A DNA stretch of 64,000 nt from positions 3,502,350 through 3,566,349 of the forward strand of contig CM037785.1 in assembly GCA_021229015.1 (NCBI GenBank). The letters run 5' to 3'. Below, piece by piece: positions 11,204-22,646 of the stretch. Within the stretch, counting starts at the first letter, position 1; every line of letters begins with the position of its first letter. Made by a program: the position numbers and the translations under genes. Origin of the DNA: Solen grandis. Lineage: Eukaryota > Mollusca > Bivalvia > Adapedonta > Solenidae. A model generated the notes under the pieces. The model made no database searches, was not told the DNA's origin, and saw only the letters and a program-made list of their open reading frames with translations.

Positions 11204-12062
11204 AAAATAAAAAAATAATAAGTGTCAATATGGCACTAATACGCTTCCGTATGTTACATATAAAAGGACACAATGCGTACTGAAAATGTTGGCTTGAAAC
11301 AAGCAGAGGTTATCTCCCATGTCCATTTCTTCACTCTGATGACATTGTGATTTAGGCAACTGATCAATATGAAAATGTGATAAATCGGGTTTACAGGTAC
11401 AAACTCAATAATAAGGACCTTTTGAGCTTCGTTTCCATATATTTTTAGAAACCGCTGTCGTGTATGTATTATTGGCAGATAAGTATAATTTGCTCTCAAA
11501 ATGTTATATACAATGCAATAAATACCTTTCACTGGCATTATAAATTGACAATAACTAAATAGTGTGAAATCATTTTATTTACGTTACTTATCCCTTTACT
11601 CCGCCTAGCCATTATTTACCCGGTTTCACTCAGCTAATTGACACATGGGGCGATTCCCTCCGTGGAACTTCGACCCCCTGTAATCAGCAATTGACTGCTT
11701 GTTCTGTAACACTGCTCTAATTTTTGATAAAAATACATAACAGGAAACCATTTATTATTTTAGAACAATTTTTATATTGGCTTTAATTTAGCAGATACAT
11801 CAGTCAACACATAACTTTGAAAAGAAAATCTGTATAAAACTATTGATGCAATCTGTTCATATATAACACGCAGTATTAAACAACACGTGCAAGCATGTAC
11901 CAACGTATACCTGCAGTATAATCAAGCAACAGCTGTCTTCACATATGTATAAATACATTAAGTAGTTTCTCAGGGCATATTTCATGATATGCTGAATTAA
12001 AATTTGAGGGTCGTTCAATTGATTTTGTCGTTTGGGTTGTTAAAGGCTAACAATTAATCCGG
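11204..12062. other. Intergenic, nothing recognised
   Basis: AT-rich and featureless apart from short open frames without recognisable content. Confidence 0.5.
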
Positions 12063-13470
12063 TCACATTAACTCTTCGAAGTATTCTTCTTTGACGGAAC
12101 TGCATTTTTCTAGTCTTTCAATCCACTCTATGAAGGCAGAAAAGAAGGTTTTTCTGTGCACACCCTGCTGACACTGTAAGATGGCTCTGCCCGGTACACC
12201 TGGAGACAAAGGGCTCGAAATTGAATGGGTCGAATCATTTCGTATATAACATTAAAACAGGAATGAAGGACACTGTTTTTGGCTAATGTTTTATTATTGC
12301 TTTTTCGTGCAAATTTCGTTTAGTAATGTGGTTCATTTACGTTTGAAATGAATTAAATAAAGAATAAACGGTTTTTTCCACTATTATAATGATAGCAATG
12401 TGTTTTAATGTTTCAACTGAACTTGACAAATGCCGGGACTGGCAACTTCCGGTTTCATTTGCAAGGAATAAAAGGTTCAGGTCTCAATGTCAAAACACTT
12501 CATTAAACAGAAAATTCAAACCCGGATAAAAATGACAGATACATCATTATGATTGATATTTAGTGTCACGGTATTTTTTTCCTTAAGGTAGTTGTAAATC
12601 CCCTTTACGGAAAAATAAGATTTGTTTATATTTTGATTGAACCGGATATAGTTATCCCGGCAGTTGCCAAACTAGTTTGAAACATTAAAGCCACGATTTT
12701 ATCATTCTTAGAGAAAGCCTGTCACGATAAAGTTTAGAATTTTTTATTTCTTTCATTTTAACCACAACTTGGTCTATTTACAATGCCTATAGTTGTGTAA
12801 AAACTCCATTTTCCTGTGCCTCGAGTCATATGGACGTCAGAGAAGGTTTTCTTCCATATCAGAAGCAGGAAAAGATCACAGGGGTTAATATCTGATGAAT
12901 AAAGCGGGTGGGGAAGCTGAACCACCTGTTCCATGAAATCCTAAGCCAGCAAACGCTTAAGAGCAGCTGCATGATTATAAATACGGCACAAGCCTCTAAG
13001 TCCGGTTGCAGGGCTACGCTTTCCATAATATTTCACTTTTGAAAGGACCCTTTGCTCTTCAGGAGTTGACGGACCCATAGAGTACAAACCTTTTAGTGTA
13101 CTTTTTGTGTCAAAAGCTTTTTGACTAAATCGGATAATATACCAACACTATCAGCAATTTTTCACTTCTAATCTGGCATCTTCTTAGATCAGATCTCACA
13201 CAGCAGCAACATTAGCGTTGGTAGCAGCAGTTCTAGCTCACCAGGGCGGAACGTTTTTTGTTTGTTTGTTTTTTCTTTGTTTTTTAAATGAGTTTTACCA
13301 TATTTTTGTGCTGCCTGAAAACTAACCTTTTAGACATTTCATATGTTCTATATATCTGACACAATTCACCATAGATCTGTGAAACTGAACTGTTCAGATT
13401 AAGTCGTCCTTTTGTATAGTTCAAAGCATGTCTCCATTTTTATTCTAACTTTTGAAAGACTGGACGGATT
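12063..13470 (-). pseudogene. Mariner transposase pseudogene
   Basis: Read on the minus strand, fragments appear in family order. A helix-turn-helix-like start lies near 13360-13440 (IYGELCQIYRTYEMSKRL), then NANVAAV near 13200. PSTPEEQ, equivalent to the mariner LTPEQ segment, lies near 13070. LPHPLYSSDINPCDLFLL near 12860-12920 is the conserved mariner HPPYSPDLxPCD block that carries the third catalytic acid. The C-terminus reads FIEWIERLEKCSSVKEEYFE before a stop at 12063-12065. Several stops and frameshifts break it, and about 570 bases interrupt it between the HPP block and the C-terminus. Such transposases cut and paste a short inverted-repeat element; this copy is dead. Confidence 0.7.
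12431..12664. repeat. Inverted-end insertion within the mariner pseudogene
   Basis: TGCCGGGACTGGCAACTTCC at 12431 resembles the reverse complement of 12638-12664 (TGCCGGGATAACTATATCCG). The pair lies inside the block that separates two conserved mariner segments, which suggests a MITE inserted there. Ends are imperfect and no target duplication was confirmed. Confidence 0.35.
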
Positions 13471-14079
13471 ACAATAAGCATCATTACTTCCCCATGAAAA
13501 AAAAAATTCAATTTCTACGTGCTTATTACACGTAGATTAAAAATTGAAAATTTATTTTCCAATAGTTTCATAAAAATATGGAAAGATAATCTACATTTAA
13601 CCTTTTAATTGATTGATTTTTACATTTGCGGTCGTCAGTAGGATTCGAACTTACAATCATCTGACAACTATAGTTAAACCACACGTACGTCTTTCCATTT
13701 GACTGTCGAGCCGTTGACTGTTATTTATTTATAATCACATTACTTAATTAACCCGCGGTTACGAAATTTACGTGCAGGCACGATGTTAAACGTTTATTTA
13801 TGATCATAAATTATTTTGACGTGTTTATTTATCATTCATTAATAAAGGTCAAGTAAAATGTCAAATTTGAAGAGCAATATGCACGGATTCATCCTAAAAT
13901 GCAGTTCATTCATACAAATACGCATCGCAATACACCATTCAACTCTGGCATTGTTTCCTGCATAAGAACATCCGGATCTTGCTCAACCAATCTAATTATC
14001 ACTTTCTTTTCTTTCTTTAAATCGATAGATTTTCATGTAGAAGCACTTATCTAAAAAGCATCAATAGCTGCCACGTTTG
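13471..14079. other. Intergenic with weak tRNA-like block near 13630-13705 (-)
   Basis: On the minus strand AAGTTCGAATCCTAC near 13645-13660 resembles a T-arm/B box with four of five stem pairs. The rest of a tRNA is not convincing, so I treat it as a SINE head or relic. A short inverted repeat (AATTCAATTTCTACGTG / CACGTAGATTAAAAATTG) lies at 13505-13550. Confidence 0.3.
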
Positions 14080-15345
14080 ATGACGTAATTTTCGGGACTT
14101 TTTGCGCGTCTTACGTTACGGCATTCGTGCTAATTTACAGCTCATAGATTCAATCGTCGGGGGTTTTTTTATGAATTTTTAATAATTATCGCTTAAATAT
14201 CAATGACGTCATAACTACGTGACTCAACAAATTCCTTGAGTTATGCACCACTTTAGTCGATATTCTGCTGAAAATTTAATTAAGGTTGCATCAAAACTCA
14301 TGACGATAGATCGCGAACACTTTCTAAAATGTGAATGATTTTTATAGTTGTAATGATGTCATAATCACGTGACTTAAGAAACTATTTTAAATGCTAGCAG
14401 ATGTTCATGTAACATTCTGTTAATCACAAAATGAAAGAAAAACAACATTAGACGGCTTCGAGAATGCGAATAAGTTTGATTCAATTTTTCAATCAGATAT
14501 TCCATGAAACATGAATATCTGCCATGTTTGATGACGTGTTCCGTTTAAATTTTAATAGTTTTTGAACGTCTCAAGTTTCAACATTTCACAAATTTAAAAT
14601 TTGCGATTTTATATGAATTTTAATAAGACTTACTCCAATATGCATGACGTCATAACCACGTAACAAAACAAAAATTTCTTGCAGTATGCAACGTATCAGT
14701 TGTAACTACACCAATCGTGAAACTTTGAGCCTGACTCAAAAATAATGACGGCAGAGCGAGAGAAATCTTTAAAAAGGAATACTTTTGTCTTTTCAATGAA
14801 GTCATAACCACGTGACTTAAGAGAGAAACTTTCAGAAATATAAAGTAGACGTCGGGGTTGATATGCTGTCCAATGCTCATGCTTCTTACTCACCAGGGGC
14901 ATTTGAAACATTAAAATGTATATGGTTAAGATTGCTTTTTGTCTTTTTAATGACGTCATAATCATCGGAGAAAATTCTTGAGAAAACAGAAAGTAGACAT
15001 CTACGCCGATAGCTTGTCCAATGTCCATGCTTCAAAAGTTCGAAACTGAGTTTGCTATAAAATCTAAATCTTTTCGCATTTGGAAATTTGAATGCCAGTG
15101 TGCACATCTACATCCAACCATACATCTTTTGTGATAATTTTAAGACAATCTGACCAGAATTGAAGGCTCTAAAGCGCAAACAATCTTTTGAAGTTGACAC
15201 AACATCTGATGTCATTTGCGTCATTGAAAGTTGAAAATAATTGAATTTAAAAACTTTTTTACGAGGAAATTTAATTTTTATGTTGCTTAGTCATTGGCAA
15301 CATATTGAAATTTACTCTTGAAATAGGTTAGAAAAAAAAGAATAA
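14080..15345 (-). mobile_element. Copy E0 of the CTAG/TTATT repeat family, 5' part
   Basis: Read on the minus strand from 15345 leftwards, this starts TTATTCTTTTTTTTC directly after the CTAG that ends copy E1. It contains the family module TTCTGGTCAGATTGTCTTAA, as in plus-strand copies near 42160. The far part (14200-15030) is a degenerate tandem repeat with a period near 150 bases. Each unit carries TGACGTCATAA followed by CACGTGAC or a variant (14202, 14352, 14642, 14798, 14949). Overlapping short minus-strand frames there are echoes of the repeat period, not genes. Confidence 0.5.
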
Positions 15346-16419
15346 CTAGATTCCGTTTGCGTTTCGAAAAACGACAAGGCTTTCTGCTCTGCAAACCATA
15401 TTAAACCTGACCATACTCATTGATATGCACCATCTGTGAAAAAATAAGAAAATTCGTCCAGAATTGAGAGCTGAAGATGAAATTTGTGACGTCAAAAGAC
15501 GTCATATGAAAATGAAAGTCATTGCATTCAAAGGGGAATACGGAGCTTTGCATCCTAATATAATTGAATGATGTTGGCAAACCAGGAACCCTTTTTAAAA
15601 TGAACCACAAAAAAGTATTTAAAAAAATGGCGGCTAACAATGGCATAGAATTAACTATCACTAGTCCTCTTTACAAGCAAAATACGAATACAAGGTTCCA
15701 CCAAATACATGTATTCCATTCTTGGTTTTTCGTTGAATTTAAGGGAGAATAGAGATAGAGCATTTAACATATTAAAGCAGCACATTATACCTTTTATGTA
15801 GCAGAAATAAACTATGGAAACGGTTTTTCCGAAATTCTTGTTTTCCATGTAACTTTCTGATATGATGTCCTATTTCAAAACCTAGTTACTCTTAAAAAGG
15901 TCTTATATGTTTCACATTTCACTTGCTTTAGGTTTAGACCTATCTGTAACGGCTCTTTGAGATATAAACTGTTAAACCTCGAGAAAACAGCAAAAATAGG
16001 CAAAAAATGTTTATGCCAATTACTACTTCCCGAATGATAACTGAAATTAATGGTCCGATCATTAAAATATGCATACCATTGGAGCAGCATTGCATCAAGC
16101 TATAAATAATGTTCTGAAAGATGTTTTGAAAACTAAAAGATTCTTTAAAAAAACAACAAGTAAATGATTGGGAACAACTGCAAAGGTGCATGAAAGAACG
16201 GTTTGGATTCATTCTTATTTTTCATTTAACTTCCTTAGATGATGGATGTATGATTTTAAAAAGCTAGGTACCGTTAAAAAGGTCTTCAAATTCTCAACAT
16301 TCACTTTTTATGTATGGACGTATCTTAAACGGCTTTTTAGATATTGACGTTTAAACCTCGAGAAAACGGCAAAAATATGTTTCGTTTTCTCTGTGTATAT
16401 TTTTTATATTTATATTTGA

Positions 16420-17224
16420 TGTAAATCTTTAAAATTAAAAAAATCTTTAGAACCATCAGGAATCACTCTACAAATAATGTTCCGACTCTGATTTACAAAA
16501 ATCAATAATTTTGGAGAATTGAGCCGTTATATCTGCTTAAGGTATAAATATTTCTTTTTTCTGCCATAAATCAACTGATTCAAACCTGATCTTCAAAAAC
16601 TAAATATCATCTGAAAGCTCTTTCAAAGGACTACTAAGAATATTTACATTGCTTACTGTTTACAGAGTTCCAGATAACGGGCGTATCTGTGTAAATTACG
16701 AATGGAATATCACCAAATACGCACGTATTTTAAGTTCCATGGGTAACAAATACGCATACATTTTGGTGTTTCCTCATCCGTTCACGATATCATGCGTGTC
16801 TCCGTTTTTAAATTACACACACACACAAAATCTTAGAAAGTTTCTCGGAAAACCGTTTCTATTTTTAGAACTAACAGTTATGGTTCCCGTTTTCTACATA
16901 GCTTCACTTTTCGCCTTAATCAGAAACCAAATCGTTTTATGTAATGAAAACGCCAGTAATTTCGAAATGAATTAAAATAAAAGCTCTTTTGACGCAGACT
17001 ATGTAGATGAAAAAATTGTCGTCTCAAAAAAAGTTGTCTGCTTTTTTTTCAAGCCAACTTCGGCAAAAAAATTACAGCCGAAAATATCGTCAAAGGTATT
17101 CTGGACGGTGCAATTTCTAATGTCATTGCATCTACTACAAAAAAAGCATGACGGTACAAAACTGAGCGATAAAACTTTAAAAGCTTGAAAATCAAATTTC
17201 CCGTGGTTGTCATCTTCCAATTAT
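16420..17224. other. Interior of copy E1, no gene recognised
   Basis: The longest plus-strand frame here (16649-16975, 108 codons) has no recognisable domain, lies in repeat sequence and shows no splice or promoter context. I do not call it a gene. Confidence 0.4.
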
Positions 17225-17592
17225 AAGTGATGCGTTGAGGTTAAGGTAAGACGTTTGCACTTGTAAAATACAAGTGCTGGTAGAGCCGGTGGATGCTCCC
17301 CAAACAGAGCTTTGTAAATTTACTGGTACTTTATTATACTATATGAACTCCGGACAAAATTTAAGTAAGAAAAATAACAAAGGGCAATGACTCCTAAATA
17401 ATGCCAAACAGAGTTATAGTTCTTGTACACTGAACCTTTTCCTCATTTAAATATATCTACCTATGAAGATTCATGTTGATATCTCTTATGGTTTTTGTGT
17501 TAATTATGACGGACGGACGGGAAAACGGACGAACGGACTGAACGGGCGGACAAAGCGGCAAATATATGCTCTCCCTTTGGGAGCACAATAAC
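17225..17592 (+). mobile_element. Dispersed element ending in GCTCTCCCTTTGGGAGC hairpin
   Basis: It starts near GCTGGTAGAGCCGGTGGATG, continues with TCCCCAAACAGAG, and ends in repeated GGACGGACGG/GGACGAACGG followed by TATGCTCTCCCTTTGGGAGC. The stem CTCCC/GGGAG is exact. This layout, a purine-rich GGAC run then a GGGAGCATA hairpin, is common in mollusc genomes (from memory, not searched). Confidence 0.4.
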
Positions 17593-18499
17593 GTTAAGTC
17601 TTTACGAAATTCCGAGGGCACAACAAATGTACAAGCATTGACGTTGGTAACTGTATCAGTTACTGAACTGTTGGTTTATATGTTACATTCGTTACTTACT
17701 GTAAATTCTTTATTAAATACTCATGGTATTTTCGGCGTCACTCATCGCTCAAAATTTTCATAAGTAATTACTCTTCTTGCCAACATAGAATATTTTTCGT
17801 TTCTGTGTTATCTTAGGTCGAAGAAAATACAGATAATTGGCATTTGACCTTGACCTTTGCGATTTACCGGAAACGGAAGTAACCATGTACGATGAGGCGC
17901 AGTGTTGCACCTTCAATGAAATTTTAGTGCAAATCTGTTGAAAAATAAAGTTTGCATGGCTAAAAAAATCTGCTTATTTCGAATGCAAGTTTGCTATTTA
18001 CATACTGACGGTTTTTGCCATAAAATCCCGCACCTTTCGAATGCGGAAAATTGACGACATAGCCTAGGTGCACATCTACATCCTTACACCATCATGACGT
18101 TTTTTGATGTCGAATGTCTTAGAATATAAAGAAGACATCAAGGAACATATACTGTGGAAATTTCAGCTTTCTAGCGTATCGGTAAGCTCTGGAACACTTA
18201 AATACAGTTTGTAGTTACAAATTCGAAACTTAGTTCTGCAATAGAACCTTGGCTTTTCGAATTTGGAAATCGAAAGTACGAAGGAACAACTAGAATGTAA
18301 CATTACAATCTGTGAAAATGTCACGACAATCTGTCCAGAATTGACAGTTGTAGAGCGCGTTTACGCTTTTCTTGCCGACGACAAGTTTGTCATATGACGT
18401 CATGAGAAGATGTAAATCATGGATTTGGAAAACTCAATATCTGAAGAATCTGCCATTAAATTTTAACGTGAAAAAGGGAGAAAAGACGTATAAGAATAA

Positions 18500-19150
18500 C
18501 TAGTTTCTATTTGTTCTGAACAAACAATAGGCTTTCTGCTTGCAAACCATAGCAAACCTAATCAAATTCATTTACTTACCTTGAACCTTTACCATCTGTG
18601 AAAAAAAAATTTAAAAAAAAATTCGTCCAGCATTGACAGCTATAGAGCGCAAATTAATATTAGAAGCAAACTTAATCTTTGGCGCCAAATGTCGTCATAT
18701 AAAAAGGAAAGTCATTGCATTTGAAAGGAACTACCTAGCTTTGCTTCCTGTTATAATTTCATAATGCTGGTTTTTCAAAAACCCTGATTAAAATGAACCT
18801 CAATAATACTTAAGATTGGTGTTCCGCAAGGAAATAAACAATCATTAATTCTCTTTATATTGAAAATAAGTCTACAAGGTTCCATTCCTTCCGAACAATT
18901 CTTTCTTCTTTTTTTCATAGGATTTTCTTGCTGACTTTAAAGGGAACATAGAACAGCAGCACATTATACCTACAATGTTACAGAAATAAAAGTTGGGACA
19001 GTGTGTGAGACCATAAAGCTCTAATGATAAAAAAAAAACAGTACACACCCAAAAGGTATTTCTGCTTGAGGCAGAAAGTCCTAATAAAAACAGTACAAAC
19101 CCAATAGATCTCTCTGCTTGAGGCAGAAAGCCCAATTATTAAAATAATAA
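18500..19150 (-). mobile_element. Copy E2 of the CTAG/TTATT repeat family, 3' part
   Basis: On the minus strand it ends GCAGAAAGCCTATTG, then a perfect hairpin (TTTGTTC / GAACAAA, 18510-18524, one-base loop) and CTAG at 18500-18503. The segment at 18530-18830 parallels 15390-15640 in copy E1, sharing TTTCTGC, GCAAACCATA, CCATCTGTGAAAAAA, TTCGTCCAG and AAAGTCATTGCATT, so these are two copies of the same 3' region. Confidence 0.55.
19028..19138. repeat. Two tandem copies of a 51-bp unit with a TTTCTGC/GCAGAAA hairpin
   Basis: AAACAGTACACACCC and AAACAGTACAAACCC start units 51 bases apart (about 19036 and 19087). The first unit contains the hairpin TTTCTGCTTGAGGCAGAAA; the second has CTCTGC in one arm. 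The segment resembles 41935-41970 in the plus-strand block. Confidence 0.65.
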
Positions 19151-19517
19151 GGTTTGCGGAAAGCCGTAATAACTCCACAACAGATGCTGTGCAGAACAGA
19201 TTAAAAATGAATATCGACAGGGCTAAGCAGGTGTGATTACATCTGTCGGGTTTTGAGAAATAAATGACTACTGGTTTTGCATATTTACAGGAAATATGTT
19301 ATATAAATATATATAAGTGATGAAAATTTAATACAAGGATGGGGAAAAAAATTGTTCTTTCTATTGCTGAAAATCGGCATATTTATCGCGATTTTCACTA
19401 TTTTTCGAAGTTATAAAGGCACACAAAGGAAACTATTCAAACTTCTTTATCAAGGGGATACGTTGAAGGTAGGTACATTTATTGGAGATCATATTTCAGG
19501 AGGATTTCTTTTTTTCT

Positions 19518-19706
19518 AGTAGTGAGTTTCGAGTCTGAAAAAGTGAGTTTCGAGTCAAGAAAAAGTGAGTTTCGAGTTAAAAAGTGAGTTTCGAGTTTAA
19601 AAAAAAGAGTGAGTTTCGAGTCTGAAAAAATGAGTTTCGAGTTAAAAAAAATGAGTTTCGAGTCTGAAATAGTGAGTTTCGAGTTTAAAAAAACTGAGTT
19701 TCGAGT
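19518..19706 (-). repeat. Minisatellite array, 9 units of about 20-22 bp (GTGAGTTTCGAGT)
   Basis: Nine units of AGTGAGTTTCGAGT plus a variable A-rich spacer of 5-11 bases. It is the reverse complement of the array at 22647-22895, about 3 kb away. Unit length varies (19-25), so the open minus-strand frame is not preserved by selection. Confidence 0.9.
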
Positions 19707-20740
19707 CAGAACAGATGACAACTAAGTGTATAGACTGTACAGTAAATGTTTGGCGACTGTGTATATATTTAACAACATTTGTGTGTTTTAATTGCTTTTT
19801 ACGGTTTTAAGTATATTTAAAAAAATCGGGAAACAGTTGCTTATATCAGCAGTGAGTTAAATATTTATATTACTCTGACATGACGGATCGTTTATCCCGG
19901 TAAACTCAAATAGTCAAGTCTATATCCCGGGTAACTGTAAATAAAAGTACGGAACATACACTCAGAAATTCCTGTAAATGGTTAAAATGCGGCATACTTC
20001 ATTCCGAAATAAACCGTTTTAAAATGGTGCCGTTTTTTCTCCACATATTTTCATAATTTATTGGTTTGATATAAGAAATATCACTTGTCAGCACAAAAAT
20101 TAACCTGTCACTTACAACTTTTCGGTATCGTCTCCTTACTCTTCTTTTGTTTTATTATTTTTCTTTTACCTTCTGGTCGAAGTTTACACATCGGCGAAAC
20201 ACGAATGTCTTATTAGTTTTGTTTATCGACAGGGAAGTAGTGTACAATTAAGTATCATTCTTGAAATAGACATTTTATTGTGCCAGTGTTCCATTGTTGT
20301 ATTTTGTTTGTTAACTTTTGCTGTATGCCAACATCACTGACATCGTGACACTCACTGACACGCATTCTAAACACAAACATCAAAATTATCATTCGCATTA
20401 AAATAAAGATCACAAAAAAAGCATGGGTAACATGACTAAAAATTTAGCAATCATCTGCATGAAATTGTATCAAACGATCCAGATTTTAACTATAAATAAC
20501 TTATATGCGAAGATCCAGTTCCAGCAATTTGATACCAGGGGTGGGGGTGGGGGCAAACTCTGAAAATCACAGGACATAGTTGGGGAAGGGAGTCCACCCT
20601 TTATTATGTATATTTTATGCATAATATCCAAATCTCAGGGGATCTGGACCTCTGGATCTCCGCATGACTTAGTTTACTATATTTCTGATCACTATAATTT
20701 CAGCAAAATATTTATGGTGAATCAGGTGGTGAAAAAATTG
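19707..20740. other. Intergenic, one possible SINE-A tail scrap
   Basis: Near 19899-19922 the text GGTAAACTCAAATAGTCAAG equals the SINE-A tail seen at 21486-21506. Nothing else was recognised. Confidence 0.35.
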
Positions 20741-20805
20741 TGGCCCGCCTGTGATTCGAACCCAGTGTCCAAGCACCTTACCACTGAGCTATCAAGCCAC
20801 GCGAT
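20741..20805 (-). repeat. tRNA-like sequence lacking an anticodon arm (SINE head or tRNA relic)
   Basis: On the minus strand GTGGCTTGATAGCTCAGTGG, then GGTTCGAATCACAGGCGGGC, gives a D-arm/A box and a T-arm/B box. The 5' and 3' ends can pair over seven bases (two G-U). The space for an anticodon arm is missing, so it is not a working tRNA gene. Confidence 0.4.
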
Positions 20806-21253
20806 CTAAAACCTCCCGATTCACCACAAAGTACCAGTACCCGGCTACATATACCAACTTCAAATTTATAATCTGTCTCAAATTTTCAAATTTATAATCT
20901 GTCACAAATTCTTAGACACAGAAGCATTGTTGAAATGTTCTCGAGGTTCCGAAGTAGTTATCTAACTTGATTATTTCAGTTGTAAATATACATTCCTCCA
21001 TGATCTTTACTGTATATACATTGGATGAAATAAAGATTTATTTTTTTCTGAATTCCACTGCATTCTGTTAAATGCACGGGGAATTCCCTGTGGTTGAATG
21101 TGTATGCATGCTGATTTAAAATATATGATTAATTGGTATAAAACATTAGATAAAGAATAATGTTAGCTACAACGAGTTGCCTAATTTTAGTGTTTATAAA
21201 GAATAAAGTTGATCAAGTTACTTGGCACAGATGCTCCATAGGTCACTCTTTAC
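20806..21253. other. Intergenic, nothing recognised
   Basis: Contains a short local duplication (TCAAATTTATAATCTGTC twice, near 20860 and 20885). No gene. Confidence 0.5.
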
Positions 21254-21541
21254 CAAGATTGTTCAGGGGCTTCCGTGGCAGAGAGGTTAAAGTCGCTGAC
21301 TTTAACACTCACTCAGCATCTCACCGCGTGGGTTCGAATTCCGGCAGGGTCATTCGGATTTTCATGTGAGGAAGCCTTCCAGCTGGCTTGCGGTAGGTCG
21401 AGGGTTCTGCACGGAGGCATTCGGGGTCTTCCTCCACCAGTAATTAGCTGGACGTCGCTATATGACTGAAATACTGATGAAGCGACGGTAAACTCAAATA
21501 GTCAAGACAGCTATTAAGTTAAGTCAACTCAAGATTGTTCA
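21254..21541 (+). mobile_element. SINE-A copy with 12-bp target-site duplication
   Basis: The head GGCTTCCGTGGCAGAGAGGT (A box) and GGGTTCGAATTCCGG (B box) is Leu/Ser-tRNA-like. The body reads TTCATGTGAGGAAGCCTTCC, GCTGGCTTGCGGTAGGTCG and AGCTGGACGTCGCTATATGA, with the tail GACGGTAAACTCAAATAGTC. The 12-base CAAGATTGTTCA flanks it exactly at 21254-21265 and 21530-21541. SINEs are copied by LINE enzymes; this is an intact, fairly young insertion. Confidence 0.9.
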
Positions 21542-22283
21542 AATTATTTTGATCCTTTGAAAAAGAGGCCGCCAGGGGGCTAAGCCCATTTTCTTTATAC
21601 GTATACAGTACAAATTTGAAAATTCTTTTTGTCCTAAAGTACTCACTCGATTTATGACTTGCACAGGGCAGAACCCATTTTCCACAATATCATAAGATAT
21701 TTAATTTATTTTAAAAAAATCCCTTGAATTTGTCAATCAAGATGGCTGCCAAAAGTAGAGATATTCACAGATGTGGAAATTATGTATATTGGTTCAAATA
21801 TGTTGAATTACAAATACCAAAGAGTAACAAACAAAAGCAAATATTCCTTTTGTGAATTTGTCCAGAACCCACATTATTTGATACAAATATAAATAATCTT
21901 ATAAATAGGGTTAACCAATCATCAAATACCATTTCTGTTGAAGGTGTTGTATTCATAATTTGTATGTTTGCTTGTGAGGTGTTTTGGGGGATGGATCCTC
22001 GACCCCCTAAGACCAATTACGGGGAGAATAAATGGGCTACTTGATAGCTGAAATTAAAAAAAAAAAAATAAGGTTGATCAATATGACAGTTATTTCTCAG
22101 ATGATGTTATTTTTAACTGTATATTTTTATAGTCACTCAACAATAAGTGTAAATATAGACAATTATAGTGACGGAAAGTAAAAAAAAATCACGTAATCAT
22201 TTTCTGCTAAAAAAATAACCACGCATGCATTGAAAAATTGAGTAATAAGAGTTATACTGAATGTATAATTTAGTGACAGTAAA
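21542..22283. other. Intergenic, nothing recognised
   Basis: No gene or clear repeat. Confidence 0.5.
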
Positions 22284-22284
22284 A

Positions 22285-22288
<4 letters not shown>

Positions 22289-22334
<46 letters not shown>
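22289..22334. repeat. (AT)n microsatellite
   Basis: About 23 AT dinucleotides without interruption. Confidence 0.95.
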
Positions 22335-22337
<3 letters not shown>

Positions 22338-22646
22338 TTTATTTTAAAAGCATGAGATCAGGTGTTACTTTTGTAGCCGCAACCTTATTTACGGGAAAAC
22401 AGCTTACATTCGTTATCTATATCGGCTTATTTTGGCACTGATTTTATTCATACTCGTCAGAGAGTCGGTAAAAAAAGTTGTGTCAACAACTTTAAGAATT
22501 AATTAATGAATGAAGTTGTATTGTCAATCGGTTTAAACGATATTCTGATACTTAATACATACTCTGTGAAAGACATCTGCTTCCCGACAAAATATTCATA
22601 ACAAGGGAGTTAACAATGTATTGCGAATACATTTATATCTTCAACT

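Larger units (their letters stand above)
15346..18499 (-). mobile_element. Copy E1 of the CTAG/TTATT repeat family (Helitron-like end)
   Basis: On the minus strand the copy ends GCAGAAAGCC, a small hairpin (CGTTT/AAACG, 15359-15372), then CTAG at 15346-15349. Its body matches the plus-strand copies: GACGTCATATGA and TTCTGGACGAATTTTC near 15440-15500, and at 15880-16080 the AACGGCTTTTGAGATAT- and CTCGAGAAAAC-type modules shared with 41270-41930. It starts next to copy E2 at 18499 and carries another repeat (17225-17592) inside. No Rep/helicase frame is present, so if this is a Helitron it is non-autonomous. Confidence 0.5.

Noticed and set aside
14650..15107. Overlapping minus-strand frames sharing DVYF and MTSLKRQK
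   Set aside because: The similarity is at DNA level, from the 150-bp repeat, and frames differ among units.
16649..16975. 108-residue frame with hydrophobic segment
   Set aside because: Sits in repeat DNA, matches no family I know, and shows no gene context.
20741..20805. Functional tRNA gene
   Set aside because: A and B boxes and end pairing exist, but there is no room for an anticodon arm.
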